Source: Streptomyces poonensis
Lineage (GTDB): Bacteria; Actinomycetota; Actinomycetes; Streptomycetales; Streptomycetaceae
Reading direction: 5' to 3'
Assembly: GCF_014650915.1 (NCBI RefSeq)
Contig: NZ_BMVW01000001.1
Span: forward strand, 372,001-436,000
DNA: 64,000 bases
The translations under genes were made by a program, and so were the position numbers. Below the pieces are notes generated by a model. The model was not told the DNA's origin. It saw nothing but the letters and a program-made list of their open reading frames with translations, and made no database searches. This document shows positions 1 to 8,522 of the stretch, one piece after another; the first letter of the stretch is position 1, and each line of letters begins with the position of its first letter.

Positions 1-1192
1 TCAGGGCGTGAACCAGTTGGATCCCGCGCCACAGGGCAGTACCCGGTAGCTGGCTGTCGCCGTACTCCCGAGGAAGATTCTCTGGGGCGGTACGGCCAAC
101 GGCCAGGCCGTAGACGACCTGAAGGCTCTCCTTGGCTACCGGCGCATCACCGAGCTGAATAACGCGCTTGAGTGCCCGAGTGGCCACCTCAACGTTCTGA
201 GCCGCCGAGTCCCACGCTTTGAACTCTACGTGCACGCTGGCCAGGATTGAGCGCATGGCGTCGTCGAAGACGTCTTCGGGAGCCAGCAAGTGGCCGGGAT
301 GGCCTTCAGCGCCGACCGCCACCTGAGCAGGAACAACATAGGTCTGCGCAATGTGTATCCCGCGGTCACCGGGTTCCTCTGCGGCCATGGCCTGATGGAA
401 CTCATCGGCGAGAGCGTGCCGCCAAGTCTCACGGACCGCAGCGAGCCGATCACTGAGCGTACGGCCGTCTACCTTTCCCCTTGCGACCCCTCCGAACAGC
501 GACTCCACCATCAGGTCGGCAGCGCGCGCCGCGTCGGCTTCTGGACCAGCAAGAACGGCCCAAGCGCTCGCCAGGCGCGTGATGCCGTCGCGTACTACCA
601 GGGCGTGGAACGATTCGGTGCCGTCCTCGAAGGTGAACTCTACTGGGTGGGTGATCAGGGGACGGGTCACCTTGCGCCCCAGGATGGAGGCCGCATAACT
701 GTTCAGTGCCAGAGTGCTGTGCACAGTCTGCCGAACGTGATCTTTCAGGTGCTGGAAGTCACGGTACCGGTAGCGGACAACAGCGCACGGCTCTCCTTTC
801 TCGATGGTACCGACCACCTGCGGGTCGGAGATGTCCATCACCTCCATGCCCGTGCGAGGCTGAATGCCGGGCAGCAGTTCGCTTAGCCAGACTCGGGTAT
901 TGAAAGTTCGGAGGGTGGCGCCTTCGACGTTCTCCTCCAGCAAAAGACCGGCGGGTTCCTGAGCGGTGGGACGCAGCATGATCGCCACGGCTTCCGGGTT
1001 GATTGCGGCACGCGCCACGGCCTCCCACGCGCCGGCGGGCAAGGAGGCAAGAGGGTTGGCGACGCCAGCGGCGGTCACCGCCTCTCGGGCGGACTCGGCG
1101 GACTGGGCGGGCAGAGCTCGTTCGACACTGGAGACCGCAACGTTCTCGCCCCTCCAGGCGAGCGTCACGGACAGATGAGCAGGGCTGGACAT
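1..1192 (-). CDS. Hypothetical protein, 3' end cut by window edge
   Basis: An uninterrupted frame of 397 codons runs from an ATG at 1192 to the window edge, so the C-terminus is missing. The start is supported by GGAGGA five bases upstream. The protein looks soluble, with no signal peptide or membrane segment. A middle segment contains VVRDGITRLASAW, which faintly recalls the V-DG-x-x-R pattern of ParB/DGQHR-type domains; this is a weak resemblance and not an assignment. It lies 97 bp downstream of a DUF3800-like gene on the same strand, so the two may be co-transcribed. I do not recognise the family. Confidence 0.7.
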   Translation of the reverse strand, partial: MSSPAHLSVTLAWRGENVAVSSVERALPAQSAESAREAVTAAGVANPLASLPAGAWEAVARAAINPEAVAIMLRPTAQEPAGLLLEENVEGATLRTFNTRVWLSELLPGIQPRTGMEVMDISDPQVVGTIEKGEPCAVVRYRYRDFQHLKDHVRQTVHSTLALNSYAASILGRKVTRPLITHPVEFTFEDGTESFHALVVRDGITRLASAWAVLAGPEADAARAADLMVESLFGGVARGKVDGRTLSDRLAAVRETWRHALADEFHQAMAAEEPGDRGIHIAQTYVVPAQVAVGAEGHPGHLLAPEDVFDDAMRSILASVHVEFKAWDSAAQNVEVATRALKRVIQLGDAPVAKESLQVVYGLAVGRTAPENLPREYGDSQLPGTALWRGIQLVHAL

Positions 1193-1289
1193 ACGGTCCT
1201 CCGACCATGAGCTGAGAATTGTGTGGGAGACTTGGCGTGCGGTCCTGGCCCGATTTCCCGGAGCACCAGGTCCGACCCGGGCCCCAGCT

Positions 1290-2087
1290 TCACCGCAGGG
1301 GCCCGGACCTCTTTAGCCGCGATCCGAGATCAATAAGTGCGTTCGCCGCGGGGAAAACCTGGGTGTACCAGTCCCACATGAACGCGCGACTGGGCAGTCG
1401 GACCACGGATTGATGCGCGGCGTATGCAACGAAGTCAGCCGCCTGGAGCAACGGTATCCGCCTGGCGGGAACGAGCAGAGGATCTCCCAGGACGTGCCTG
1501 TACTCAACAGGCAGCCGACGATGAGCTGCACGCAGCCCCCGCTCGGTGCCATTACCGTCAACGATGAACTGGCAGGAAGTTCCTGCCGCTGCATGTCGAT
1601 TGTTGACCATCTCGACTAGGTCGGCATACAAGTCCTCACGGGTCGCACCATGACGGTAGACGGCACCAACGGCGAGTCCGGGAACTCGGGCAAGCGTCCG
1701 TAGACCCTGGAGCACGATGTTCGCGGCCTCGGTCTTCCGCCGCTTTGTCGGGGCAGCTCCGCCCACAGGGTGCAACAGGCGCCCTCGCCCGGCAACCAAA
1801 TCAACAGCATGCAATGGAAAGCCAGGAGCGTAGGTTATGTACGGATTGACCTGCAGTTCCTCCAGGAAGGCAGTCCACGCCGCATCAGCCGTCGACCACC
1901 CGTCAACTTGCGGTACGCGCAAGAACCCAAACACTGACGTATCCGCATTGCCGGAATCATCAAGAAAATAGAGACTGTCCGGCAAGAGGGGATGGGTCGA
2001 CGCCAGGAAGTCCGTGAAGGCATGCCCCTTGGATGGAACGATCATCTGGTCGTGGCAGTGAACGCGACACCGGGCATCAAAGGCCAT
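1290..2087 (-). CDS. DUF3800-like protein
   Basis: 265 aa. Near the N-terminus it has YFLDDSGN, and near the C-terminus IPLLQAADFVAYA. This acidic early motif plus a late QxADxxAY motif is the pattern of DUF3800 proteins, which are proposed to have an RNase H-like fold; many are found in mobile or defence-associated regions. ATG start with GGAG seven bases upstream. The exact biochemical role of the family is unknown. It precedes the partial gene at 1-1192 on the same strand. Confidence 0.65.
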   Translation of the reverse strand: MAFDARCRVHCHDQMIVPSKGHAFTDFLASTHPLLPDSLYFLDDSGNADTSVFGFLRVPQVDGWSTADAAWTAFLEELQVNPYITYAPGFPLHAVDLVAGRGRLLHPVGGAAPTKRRKTEAANIVLQGLRTLARVPGLAVGAVYRHGATREDLYADLVEMVNNRHAAAGTSCQFIVDGNGTERGLRAAHRRLPVEYRHVLGDPLLVPARRIPLLQAADFVAYAAHQSVVRLPSRAFMWDWYTQVFPAANALIDLGSRLKRSGPLR

Positions 2088-2270
2088 GCAGCAACTCCGT
2101 TACGCCAGGAACTTTAAGGCGAAGTAGCCCTGGCGCAACACTGTGACCGACGAGTCACCAGTGAACTGCGTTGGGTAGCTCGACTGTAGTTGTCCTCCAG
2201 ACGCCGGTGCGACATGTATGCCCACACATGAACTAGTTGGCCGAAACCGGTAGTGACTGAGACTCGTTTC

Positions 2271-2609
2271 TTACGTCAAATGGCGCCTCGCTCGCGGGAA
2301 TCGCTCAAAAAGAGCCGGAATCACCGGTGTGCCCATCTTCTCCATCATTGCGACTGATGCCGCGATGGTTACAGCTTCACCAAGCGGGCTGTCCTTCTGG
2401 ATGACGAAGACGTCCTCTGTCTCAGACGTAGGAAGCCGACGAGGCAAGGTCGTCAACCCGAGCGCATCTAGGGCCTGCGTGATCTGCTCACAGAGTTCGG
2501 CGCTGAGTCGAACCCGATCCGGCGCGGCGTATCGCTTGATGAAGCGCATCGAGAAGCGCTTGATACCGTGATCGACTTGAACGGCGTGAGCGACAATAGT
2601 GAAGTCCAT
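2271..2609 (-). CDS. Hypothetical protein, 112 aa
   Basis: Short soluble protein beginning MDFTIVAHAVQVDHGIK, with no recognisable domain. Alternating hydrophobic residues in the first third suggest a beta-rich start followed by helices. The reading frame has normal Streptomyces codon bias and is separated from the DUF3800 gene by about 180 bp. Function unknown. Confidence 0.5.
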   Translation of the reverse strand: MDFTIVAHAVQVDHGIKRFSMRFIKRYAAPDRVRLSAELCEQITQALDALGLTTLPRRLPTSETEDVFVIQKDSPLGEAVTIAASVAMMEKMGTPVIPALFERFPRARRHLT

Positions 2610-2990
2610 AAGCTAGTAGTTAACTCAGTTATGCCATGGCCGTCAACGCGCCTGTCAGCAACGGGCGCCGTCTTGACGGCTCCACGCGGCCGGTCATTAG
2701 CGTGGGAATCGTTGAGCTGGTCGTAGAACCCGACGAGTCCGAAGCGTCAGCTCAGGCGTCCTTACCATTCACTGTGGTGCTGAGAAAGCCCCTGGTCACG
2801 GAGGCTGGTGACGGGGGTCGCACCACAGGCGCACCGAAACGTTCGGGAAGCAGCAGGGATTCACAGTGGTATCAAGCTTCGCCGAGGAGGCCACAGCGCG
2901 ACGTTTGCCCAAGTCAGCTCCAGGCTGGTCCCACCATGCTGTTTTCCCAGGCTGAGGGCTCCTCACAGCAAACAAGCGGTCACCCGAATC
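2610..2990. other. Intergenic stretch without a convincing gene
   Basis: Small frames here have no family resemblance and poor start sites. The right part (from about 2941) is a diverged copy of a repeat also seen at 11942 and 18273, leading directly into the duplicated segment at 2991. Confidence 0.5.
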
Positions 2991-3028
2991 GAGCGTGCTG
3001 GCCTGCCGTTTCGTCCGGGCTGCGGCGC
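2941..3028. repeat. Dispersed repeat copy R1
   Basis: Contains TTCCCAGGCTGAGGGC then CAAGCGGTCA and GAGCGTGCTGGCCTGC. The same ordered blocks occur at 11942-12037 (R2) and 18273-18368 (R3), all in the same orientation. The first block resembles the anticodon arm of tRNA-Gly(CCC), suggesting an attachment-site relic (inference). Confidence 0.55.
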
Positions 3029-3195
3029 TGGGGCGCCGGTCCCGGCCGAAGCGGCAGGCCGACAGCCGAGTAGGTGCCGCATGCAGTAGAAGGCCCCGTA
3101 CGTCGACCGCCGGGGGACGGTGACGTACGGGGCCGGTTCGGCCGGCAGCGGGAGCACGCTCGAACGGCAGCCAGCCGAAGCCATCGACGGCCTGA

Positions 3196-3522
3196 TCAAG
3201 CAGCAGTCGATTGACCGACGGCCCTCGGCTCCGCCTCCGATTCCTCCGAAGGCTTCGACAGCTCCGCCGCGAGGCCCGAGACGATCAGTTCGGCCAGCAG
3301 CAGGGCCGCTTCCGGGCGGACGGTGCCGAGGCGTACCAAGCCGTCACCCGAGACGTTCACGTCGGCCGTGAGGCCGGGGAAGTCTGGCTCCAGTGCCAAG
3401 GTGGTCAGTTGCGCGGCCAAGGCACCGGCACTTCGCCGGGCCTGTGCCCAGCCGCGGACGTAGGGCACGCCGGGCATCAGGTTCTCGGCGCGTCTGGCGA
3501 CGACTCCCCGCCGGTCGGTCAT
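3196..3522 (-). CDS. Small conserved protein, paralogue of the gene upstream
   Basis: 108 aa from the ATG at 3522 (MTDRRGVVARR), preferred over an upstream in-frame start at 3564 because GAGAGGA precedes it and it does not overlap the previous gene. The core, W-x2-AR-x-SA-x2-L followed by DFPGLTADVN and GDGLVRLG, matches the neighbour at 3527-3835 position by position, so the two genes arose by tandem duplication. A near-identical copy lies at 12206-12532. Third gene of an operon behind a prim-pol-like gene and opposite a helix-turn-helix/TPR regulator. Function unknown. Confidence 0.75.
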   Translation of the reverse strand: MTDRRGVVARRAENLMPGVPYVRGWAQARRSAGALAAQLTTLALEPDFPGLTADVNVSGDGLVRLGTVRPEAALLLAELIVSGLAAELSKPSEESEAEPRAVGQSTAA

Positions 3523-3526
3523 GGCG

Positions 3527-3835
3527 TCAGTCCTCTCGTGTGCGGTGTTCGGCGGCTCCGCCACCCTCTTGAAGCCGCTGCATGCCCGAGGCCAGCGCCA
3601 GCCGCAGCAGCTCCGCCAGGCGCTCCGCGGTGGTCGGCGAGACGCGTCCCAGCTCCACCAGGCCGTGCCCGAAGGCGTTCAGATCGGCTCGCAGATACGG
3701 GAAGTCCTTCTCCAGGCCAGCACTGAGAAGAGCGTTCCGCAGGGCGGTCGTGGCGTTGCGCGCGGCGTACCAGCCGTCGCTTTCCAGGGGTGACCAGGTG
3801 GCAGCGTCGTGCCGGTGGGTGGCGTCATCCCTCAT
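3527..3835 (-). CDS. Small conserved protein, paralogue of the gene downstream
   Basis: 102 aa. Shares with the downstream protein the pattern W-x-AR-x2-T-AL-x2-L followed by KDFPYLRADLN and GHGLVELG, then a leucine-rich helix. Only about four bases separate it from the stop of the upstream gene at 3839, so the three genes form one transcript. A near-identical copy is at 12537-12845. I know no function for this Streptomyces family. Confidence 0.75.
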   Translation of the reverse strand: MRDDATHRHDAATWSPLESDGWYAARNATTALRNALLSAGLEKDFPYLRADLNAFGHGLVELGRVSPTTAERLAELLRLALASGMQRLQEGGGAAEHRTRED

Positions 3836-3838
3836 CAG

Positions 3839-4396
3839 TCAGACTCCTCCGGAGCCGGAGCCGGGAAGCGCCAGGGCGTCCGCGGATGGGTACCGCTCGC
3901 CGTAGCGGTCCACCCGGACTAGCAGCTCCGCGGAGGCGACCAGCATGGTCACCAAGGCGACCGGGCGGAGCGGGTTGGCGATGGGCGGCCGAGTCGGGGC
4001 CCGAAGCCACTGGTAGCGGTCACCGGCCATGGGCATGGGCCCCGGGACTACGACCACCGACCCCTTGCCCAGGTAGCGATACGAGGGTGGTGCGTCCGTG
4101 TCTGCCTCCTGTGCGAGGTAGTGCGTGAAGCTTCCGGAGCTCCGCGCGCCGAGGAAGAAGCCCACTCGCCGCGCCTTGTGGTCGTGTACCACCGGCCCGA
4201 ACGGCAGTCCTCGACGCAGTAGTTGATCGAACGTCTCCATGCCGACTCGCTGCTCGACCGTCACCACGTCGAAGAAGCGGCCGGCCGGCAGCGCGTACGG
4301 TGCACGAGGGTCTTCCGCCCAGGCCGCCCGGCACTCGACCGGATCGTCAGCCGCCGCGGACAGCCAGTCGACACCCCTTGTGGTCATCCTCTGCAC
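3839..4396 (-). CDS. Prim-pol-like (bifunctional DNA primase/polymerase N-terminal type) protein
   Basis: 185 aa, GTG start at 4396 preceded by GAGGTGGGATGAC. The sequence (GVDWLSAAADDP, YALPAGRFFDVVTVEQ, YRYLGKGSVVVVPGP) matches, from memory, short Streptomyces proteins annotated as bifunctional DNA primase/polymerase. Full prim-pol enzymes are far longer and carry clear acidic metal ligands, which I cannot identify here, so catalytic activity is doubtful. First gene of a three-gene operon, divergent from the regulator at 4660. The last ten codons are duplicated at 12849-12884. Confidence 0.65.
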   Translation of the reverse strand: MQRMTTRGVDWLSAAADDPVECRAAWAEDPRAPYALPAGRFFDVVTVEQRVGMETFDQLLRRGLPFGPVVHDHKARRVGFFLGARSSGSFTHYLAQEADTDAPPSYRYLGKGSVVVVPGPMPMAGDRYQWLRAPTRPPIANPLRPVALVTMLVASAELLVRVDRYGERYPSADALALPGSGSGGV

Positions 4397-4480
4397 GTCA
4401 TCCCACCTCGCTCAGGCTCGGTCACGGCCGCTGGGCCGCCGTGCATCCAGAGTCGAGGTCACCACCCGGGCCAGGGCAGA

Positions 4481-4535
4481 TGACGAGGGATGACGGGGGG
4501 TGACGCGTCACGCGGCGACGTGTCATCCCCCGTCA
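4481..4535. promoter_or_regulatory. Operator-like repeat in divergent promoter region
   Basis: Three TGAC direct repeats start exactly 10 bases apart (4481, 4491, 4501), the last inside the palindrome TGACGCGTCA. An inverted arm at 4519-4535 is complementary to 4491-4507 with two mismatches. This sits between the prim-pol-like operon and the helix-turn-helix regulator and is a plausible binding site for that regulator (inference). Confidence 0.55.
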
Positions 4536-4659
4536 CGGGCCAACCGCCCACCGATCTTTAACTACTTGCAGCACATAGCGACGTGTGGCGCGTACGCTCA
4601 GTCATGAGGTCGCAGAGCCGTCCGCTCAGTAGTCGCACCACTGCACACGCGGGTAGGGA

Positions 4660-6048
4660 ATGGTCACGTCTTCGATGCAGCCGACCAGTGTTCGCTTACG
4701 GCAGGCCCGTACGGACCGGGGCTGGAGTCAGCCGCGGTTGGTACGCGAGTTGCGCCAGGCTGCGGCGCGCCGTGGTCACCAGCTTCCGGCCGACAGCAGC
4801 GTCAAGCGCCGTATCGCGAGCTGGGAGAACGGCCACAGCGTTCCTGACGACTTCTATGGTCCGTTGCTGTGCGAGGTCTACGGCGTCAGTGCCCCCGAAC
4901 TCGGGCTGACCAACGAGAGCCAGCGGGATACACGGCTCATGGACGTCAGCTATCCAGCGAGCACCGACGACGCGATCGAGACGGTCGGCCAGCTGTGGCG
5001 CGCCGACCTCAATCAGCACGAGCCCCTCCTACGGGCTGAGCCTTCCGAGCCGGCCTGGAACGAGGCCTCCCTCCGGTGGCTGGTGGCGCCCGACCCGGCC
5101 GTTCCCCGGCAGCGGCAGGACGGCACACGCGTCGGTCTCGGAGACGTGGCCGCCGTCAAGACCACGGCTGACATGTTCGCCGGGCTGGACGACCGTTTCG
5201 GCGGTGACCACGCACGGCACGCGGCTATCCAGTACCTGAGCACGGAGGTCACGCCCCTCCTCCGCGGCCAGTACACCGAGCAGGTCGGCCGTGCCCTGTT
5301 CTCCACTGTCGCGGAAGCGACGCTCCTCGCCGGTTGGATGTCCTACGACGCCTGCCGTCACGGTCTGGCACAGCGGTACTTCCTCCAGGCTCTCCGGCTG
5401 GCCCAGGACGCGAACGACAGACGACTCGCCGGCAGCATCCTGTCTGCCATGAGCCACCAGGCGACCTTCCTCGGTCGCTACACGCAGGCCGCGACGCTCG
5501 CACGTGCCGCCCTCATGGGCATCTCCCCCGTGGCCACGCCGACGCTACGGGCCCAGTTCCACGCCATGGAGGCCCGCGCCCTGGCCCGTACCGGCGATGT
5601 GCGCGCCTGCGAGGCTGCCCTACTCGCCGCCACGAAAGCCCTGGAGAGCCGAAACAGCGACGACGAGCCGGAGTGGATCAGCTACTTCGACGAAGTCGAG
5701 CTGGCCGCCGAGGCCGCCCACTGCTTCCGCGACGTCAACAGCGCCCGCCAGGCCGTCGCCCACGCAGAGAACGCCATGAGCGGCAGCCATGTACGGAGCG
5801 ACTTCTTCGCGACCATGGTTCTCGCCGATGCCCACCTACGCGCCGGAGACGTCGAGGAGGCGTGTCGCGTGGCGCTCGATGCCCTCGATATGGGTGAGCA
5901 GCTCAAGTCCGCCCGGTGCGTCAGCTACCTCGCCGAGTTCCGCCAAAACCTGGCGGCGGTCGGTGACGGCACCGATGTGCGGACATTCACTGAGCAGGTC
6001 AAGGAGCACAGACTGTGGATCGCCTCCGGCGGACTCGTGGGTGCGTGA
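4660..6048 (+). CDS. XRE-type helix-turn-helix regulator with TPR-like C-terminal region
   Basis: 462 aa. Residues about 10-75 form an XRE helix-turn-helix (VRLRQARTDRGWSQ, then KRRIASWENGHSVPDDF). The remaining ~380 residues are helical with alanine/leucine repeats typical of TPR arrays, as in many Streptomyces regulators responding to peptides or small molecules. ATG at 4660; a second ATG at 4675 is possible and no ribosome site decides between them. It is divergent from the prim-pol-like operon across an operator-like repeat, so control of that operon is the obvious inference. Confidence 0.8.
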   Translation: MVTSSMQPTSVRLRQARTDRGWSQPRLVRELRQAAARRGHQLPADSSVKRRIASWENGHSVPDDFYGPLLCEVYGVSAPELGLTNESQRDTRLMDVSYPASTDDAIETVGQLWRADLNQHEPLLRAEPSEPAWNEASLRWLVAPDPAVPRQRQDGTRVGLGDVAAVKTTADMFAGLDDRFGGDHARHAAIQYLSTEVTPLLRGQYTEQVGRALFSTVAEATLLAGWMSYDACRHGLAQRYFLQALRLAQDANDRRLAGSILSAMSHQATFLGRYTQAATLARAALMGISPVATPTLRAQFHAMEARALARTGDVRACEAALLAATKALESRNSDDEPEWISYFDEVELAAEAAHCFRDVNSARQAVAHAENAMSGSHVRSDFFATMVLADAHLRAGDVEEACRVALDALDMGEQLKSARCVSYLAEFRQNLAAVGDGTDVRTFTEQVKEHRLWIASGGLVGA

Positions 6049-6072
6049 GTCGCATGCGCACGTGCCCGAAGA

Positions 6073-7002
6073 TCAAAACGGACTCCACTCGTCTCGTCCT
6101 TCCCCGGTGCGAAGGGACCGCATCCGACGAGCGAACTCGGCGGCAGATCGCTCGCTGACCGTGACCTGACGGCCGATCCAAGCCACCATCATCAGCTCGC
6201 GCAGGTCCGCCAGCGTCTCGTACCCGGGCCAGTTCATCAGGTCGAAGCCGTACCGGTAGACAAATTCCGCGTACTCCGCCTTCGAGTGCCAGCCGTACCG
6301 GTCGTAGTAGATCGCCGTGAGGATCAAGTCCCACTCCCGTGGAGCGAGGGCGAAGCCGTCCAGGTCGATGAGGACCGCGTGTCCGTCTCGGTGGTGGAGG
6401 ACGTTACCGATGTTGGCGTCACCGTGAGTCAGGCCGAACGGGAGGACGAAGTCCAGTCGGTCGTAATCCTTGGCCAGGCTCGCCGCTCGCTCTTCCAAGT
6501 ACGTGCGGTCCTCCGCGGAGACTCCCTCCAGGGCTTCGAGGGATGCCGCCAGTTTGGCCAGCGGATCGAAGTACGGCAGCCCCAGCGCTTCGGGTTCTTC
6601 GAGCCAGTGCAGGCGGCGGAGAAGATCGGCGAGTTCGCCGACGGTGGCGTACTCCTCGCGCTCCTGGACGCTCTCCCAGAAGGTGACCACTAAGCCGCCG
6701 ACGACGAGCGGTTGAGCCACCGACGTCGGCACACGGGTGGCCGGGAAGTCCTGTGCCTCAAGCCACCGGGCCATGTTCACCGCCCGGCCCATCTCCGTGA
6801 GGACGGACGGGTCTCGCGCGATACGGACGATGACGGGGGACGACGCGAGGCGGTAGACCGCGTTGGAGCCGAGGCGCAGCACTTCGGCGCCGTGGGCGTC
6901 GAAGCCGGCCGTCGCGCACGCCTCAGCGAGGACGGGCGCCAGGCCCTCCGCCGTGAACTCCGTGCCGCCGCCGTCCGGTCCACCGCCGCTGCGCGAGATC
7001 AT
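6073..7002 (-). CDS. Aminoglycoside phosphotransferase-fold (APH) kinase
   Basis: 309 aa from the ATG at 7002 (MISRSGGG); the frame stays open to 7080, but the added residues are basic and low in complexity. It has the APH/choline-kinase fold signature HGDANIGN at about 192-199 and the metal-binding IDLDG at about 213, with an N-terminal ATP-binding lobe (VYRLASSPVIVRIAR). The family phosphorylates hydroxyls on antibiotics, sugars or other small molecules; the substrate cannot be read from sequence. Convergent with the regulator at 4660, only 24 bp apart. Confidence 0.8.
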   Translation of the reverse strand: MISRSGGGPDGGGTEFTAEGLAPVLAEACATAGFDAHGAEVLRLGSNAVYRLASSPVIVRIARDPSVLTEMGRAVNMARWLEAQDFPATRVPTSVAQPLVVGGLVVTFWESVQEREEYATVGELADLLRRLHWLEEPEALGLPYFDPLAKLAASLEALEGVSAEDRTYLEERAASLAKDYDRLDFVLPFGLTHGDANIGNVLHHRDGHAVLIDLDGFALAPREWDLILTAIYYDRYGWHSKAEYAEFVYRYGFDLMNWPGYETLADLRELMMVAWIGRQVTVSERSAAEFARRMRSLRTGEGRDEWSPF

Positions 7003-7133
7003 GCTTCGACCATACGGGCCGGACCGACCGCCCGACAGGCCACCTGCGCAATAGGGGCGTAATGATCTTGCTCGGCGCATATCCGATCAGCGCTTCCCGC
7101 CCTGGTCAGTGCACTGATGGGCTCGCGTACTCA

Positions 7134-7181
7134 CCTGGCCTCCGGAGCCGTGTGCGCAGGTTCGAATCCTGCCGGGGGCAC
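7134..7181 (+). repeat. 3' half of tRNA-Arg(CCG): attachment-site scar
   Basis: From the anticodon stem (GGCCTCCGGAGCC, anticodon CCG) through the T arm (GCAGGTTCGAATCCTGC) to the 3' acceptor strand CGGGGGCAC, this matches the 3' half of an actinobacterial tRNA-Arg(CCG). The 5' half is absent: no GCCCCCG acceptor strand precedes it. A half tRNA of this sort is what remains at the distal end of an element integrated into the tRNA gene. By its orientation the element would lie to the left (below 7134). Confidence 0.75.
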
Positions 7182-7197
7182 CTTGCATGAGGTGCCC

Positions 7198-7238
7198 AAA
7201 GACCCCGTCACCAGCGGAAACGCTGAGGCCGGGGTCTT
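7198..7238 (+). terminator. Hairpin terminator following the tRNA fragment
   Basis: AAAGACCCCG and CCGGGGTCTT form the outer stem and CAGCG/CGCTG around GAAA an inner one. Its position just past the tRNA 3' end suggests it is the original tRNA terminator. Confidence 0.6.
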
Positions 7239-7309
7239 CGCGTATGTGCGGGCCGGTGCCACCGAGAGCACCTCTATGGCAGTGATCACGTAGCGACTAC
7301 GCAATGATC

Positions 7310-8368
7310 TGTCGGCGACGGTTGAAAAGTGGACCGGTAGCGACGCTTGAAAGTTGACCCCCTTCGAGGCCTGGCTCGTTGAGTCAGGCCGGGAGGATGA
7401 GTGATCAGCGTGGAGGACTGGGCGGAGATCCGCCGGCTTCACCGGGCCGAGCAGATGCCGGTGCGGGCGATCGCGAGGAAGCTGGGGATCGCGAGGAACA
7501 CCGTCCGCAGGGCGATCGCGGACGACGCGCCGCCGAAGTACCAGCGTCGACATCCCGCTCGGCTTCGGCCAGGTCGGACGGCCGCCGGTACTGGTCATGG
7601 TCGCGGGCTACTCGCGGTGGATCACCGCCCGGATGCTGCCCTCCCGGTCGGCGGCCGACCTGATCGCCGGGCACTGGCGGCTGCTGACCGATCTGGGTGC
7701 CGTCCCCCGGGTGCTGGTCTGGGACAACGAAGGGGCCGTTGGGTCCTGGCGGCCGGGCGGTCCGCGGCTGACCGACGAGTTCGCCGCGTTCGCCGGGCTG
7801 CTGGGGGTGAAGTTCCTGCTCTGCAGGCCGCGGGATCCGGAGGCCAAGGGCCTGGTGGAGCGGGCCAACGGCTATCTGGAGACCTCGTTCCTGCCCGGCC
7901 GGGTGTTCAGCTCGCCGGCAGACTTCAATATCCAGCTCGCCGACTGGCTGGCCCGGGCCAACCGGCGCATCCACCGCACTTTGCAGGCCCGCCCCTCGAA
8001 CCGGCTGGAGGGCGACCGCTGCTGGATGCTCGCGCTGCCGCCGATCGCCCCGCCGGGCTGGTGGAAGGCCTCCCTGCGGCTACCCCGGGATCACTACGTC
8101 CGCCTGGACACCTGCGACTAGTCGGTGCACCCGCTGGCCGTCGGCCGCCGCATCGAGGTGGCCGCCGACCTGGACCAGGTCCTGGTGGCCTGCGACGGCG
8201 TCGAGGTCGCCCGCCATGCCCGCAGCTGGGCCCGCCACCAGACCATCACCGATCCCGATCACGCGGCGGCCGCCGCTGCCGCCCGCCAGGCGGCAGCCGC
8301 GAGGAAGCCGGTGCCGGCGGAGGTGACCGAGGTCGAGGAGCGGTCGCTGGACACCTATGTCGCCGACA
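7310..8368 (+). mobile_element. Defective IS21-family element (1,059 bp) with TSD
   Basis: Bounded by TGTCGGCGAC (7310-7319) and its complement GTCGCCGACA (8359-8368), and flanked by a 6-bp direct repeat ATGATC (7304-7309 and 8369-8374). The left end also holds two TTGAAA-type subterminal repeats typical of IS21 ends. It contains only istA remnants; istB is missing, so the right part was deleted up to the terminal repeat. Confidence 0.8.
7401..8366 (+). pseudogene. istA: Broken IS21-type transposase (istA)
   Basis: The N-terminal piece (GTG 7401) carries the helix-turn-helix (RLHRAEQMPVRAIARKLG, NTVRRAI). After about codon 50 an internal, out-of-frame deletion joins it to the integrase-core segment, read in another frame from about 7548 (IPLGFGQVGRPPVLVMVAGY, then VLVWDNEGAVG). 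A TAG at 8119-8121 replaces an expected tyrosine codon in that frame, and the C-terminal part continues beyond it (VHPLAVGRRIEVAADLDQV). At least two lesions plus the lost 3' end make it inactive. Confidence 0.8.
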
Positions 8369-8522
8369 ATGATCTAGGTGGTCTTCCGCACAGGTCAGCA
8401 GCCCTACAGCACGAAACCGTCCGTCCAGGACGACGTCTCAGCTACGGGCGGTCGGTAGAGCCGGAAACTATGCCAGGGCGTTCCCTGCGGATCGTTGGGC
8501 CGGATTGAGCCGGCGACGGCGC

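Larger units (their letters stand above)
2991..3880. repeat. Segmental duplication, copy 1
   Basis: About 890 bp nearly identical to 12000-12884 in the same orientation (offset 9,009-9,010 bases). It covers two complete small genes and the last codons of the prim-pol-like gene. Copy 1 is the likely parent because its upstream gene is intact, whereas copy 2 keeps only that gene's 3' stub. Confidence 0.9.

Noticed and set aside
2636..3073. 145-codon plus-strand frame
   Set aside because: Spans the repeat and intergenic sequence, no ribosome site and no resemblance to known proteins.
3211..3726. 171-codon plus-strand frame, repeated at 12221
   Set aside because: Present in both duplication copies, but antisense to the two small genes and proline/arginine-rich.
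7134..7181. Functional tRNA gene
   Set aside because: Only the 3' half is present; no D arm or 5' acceptor strand precedes it.
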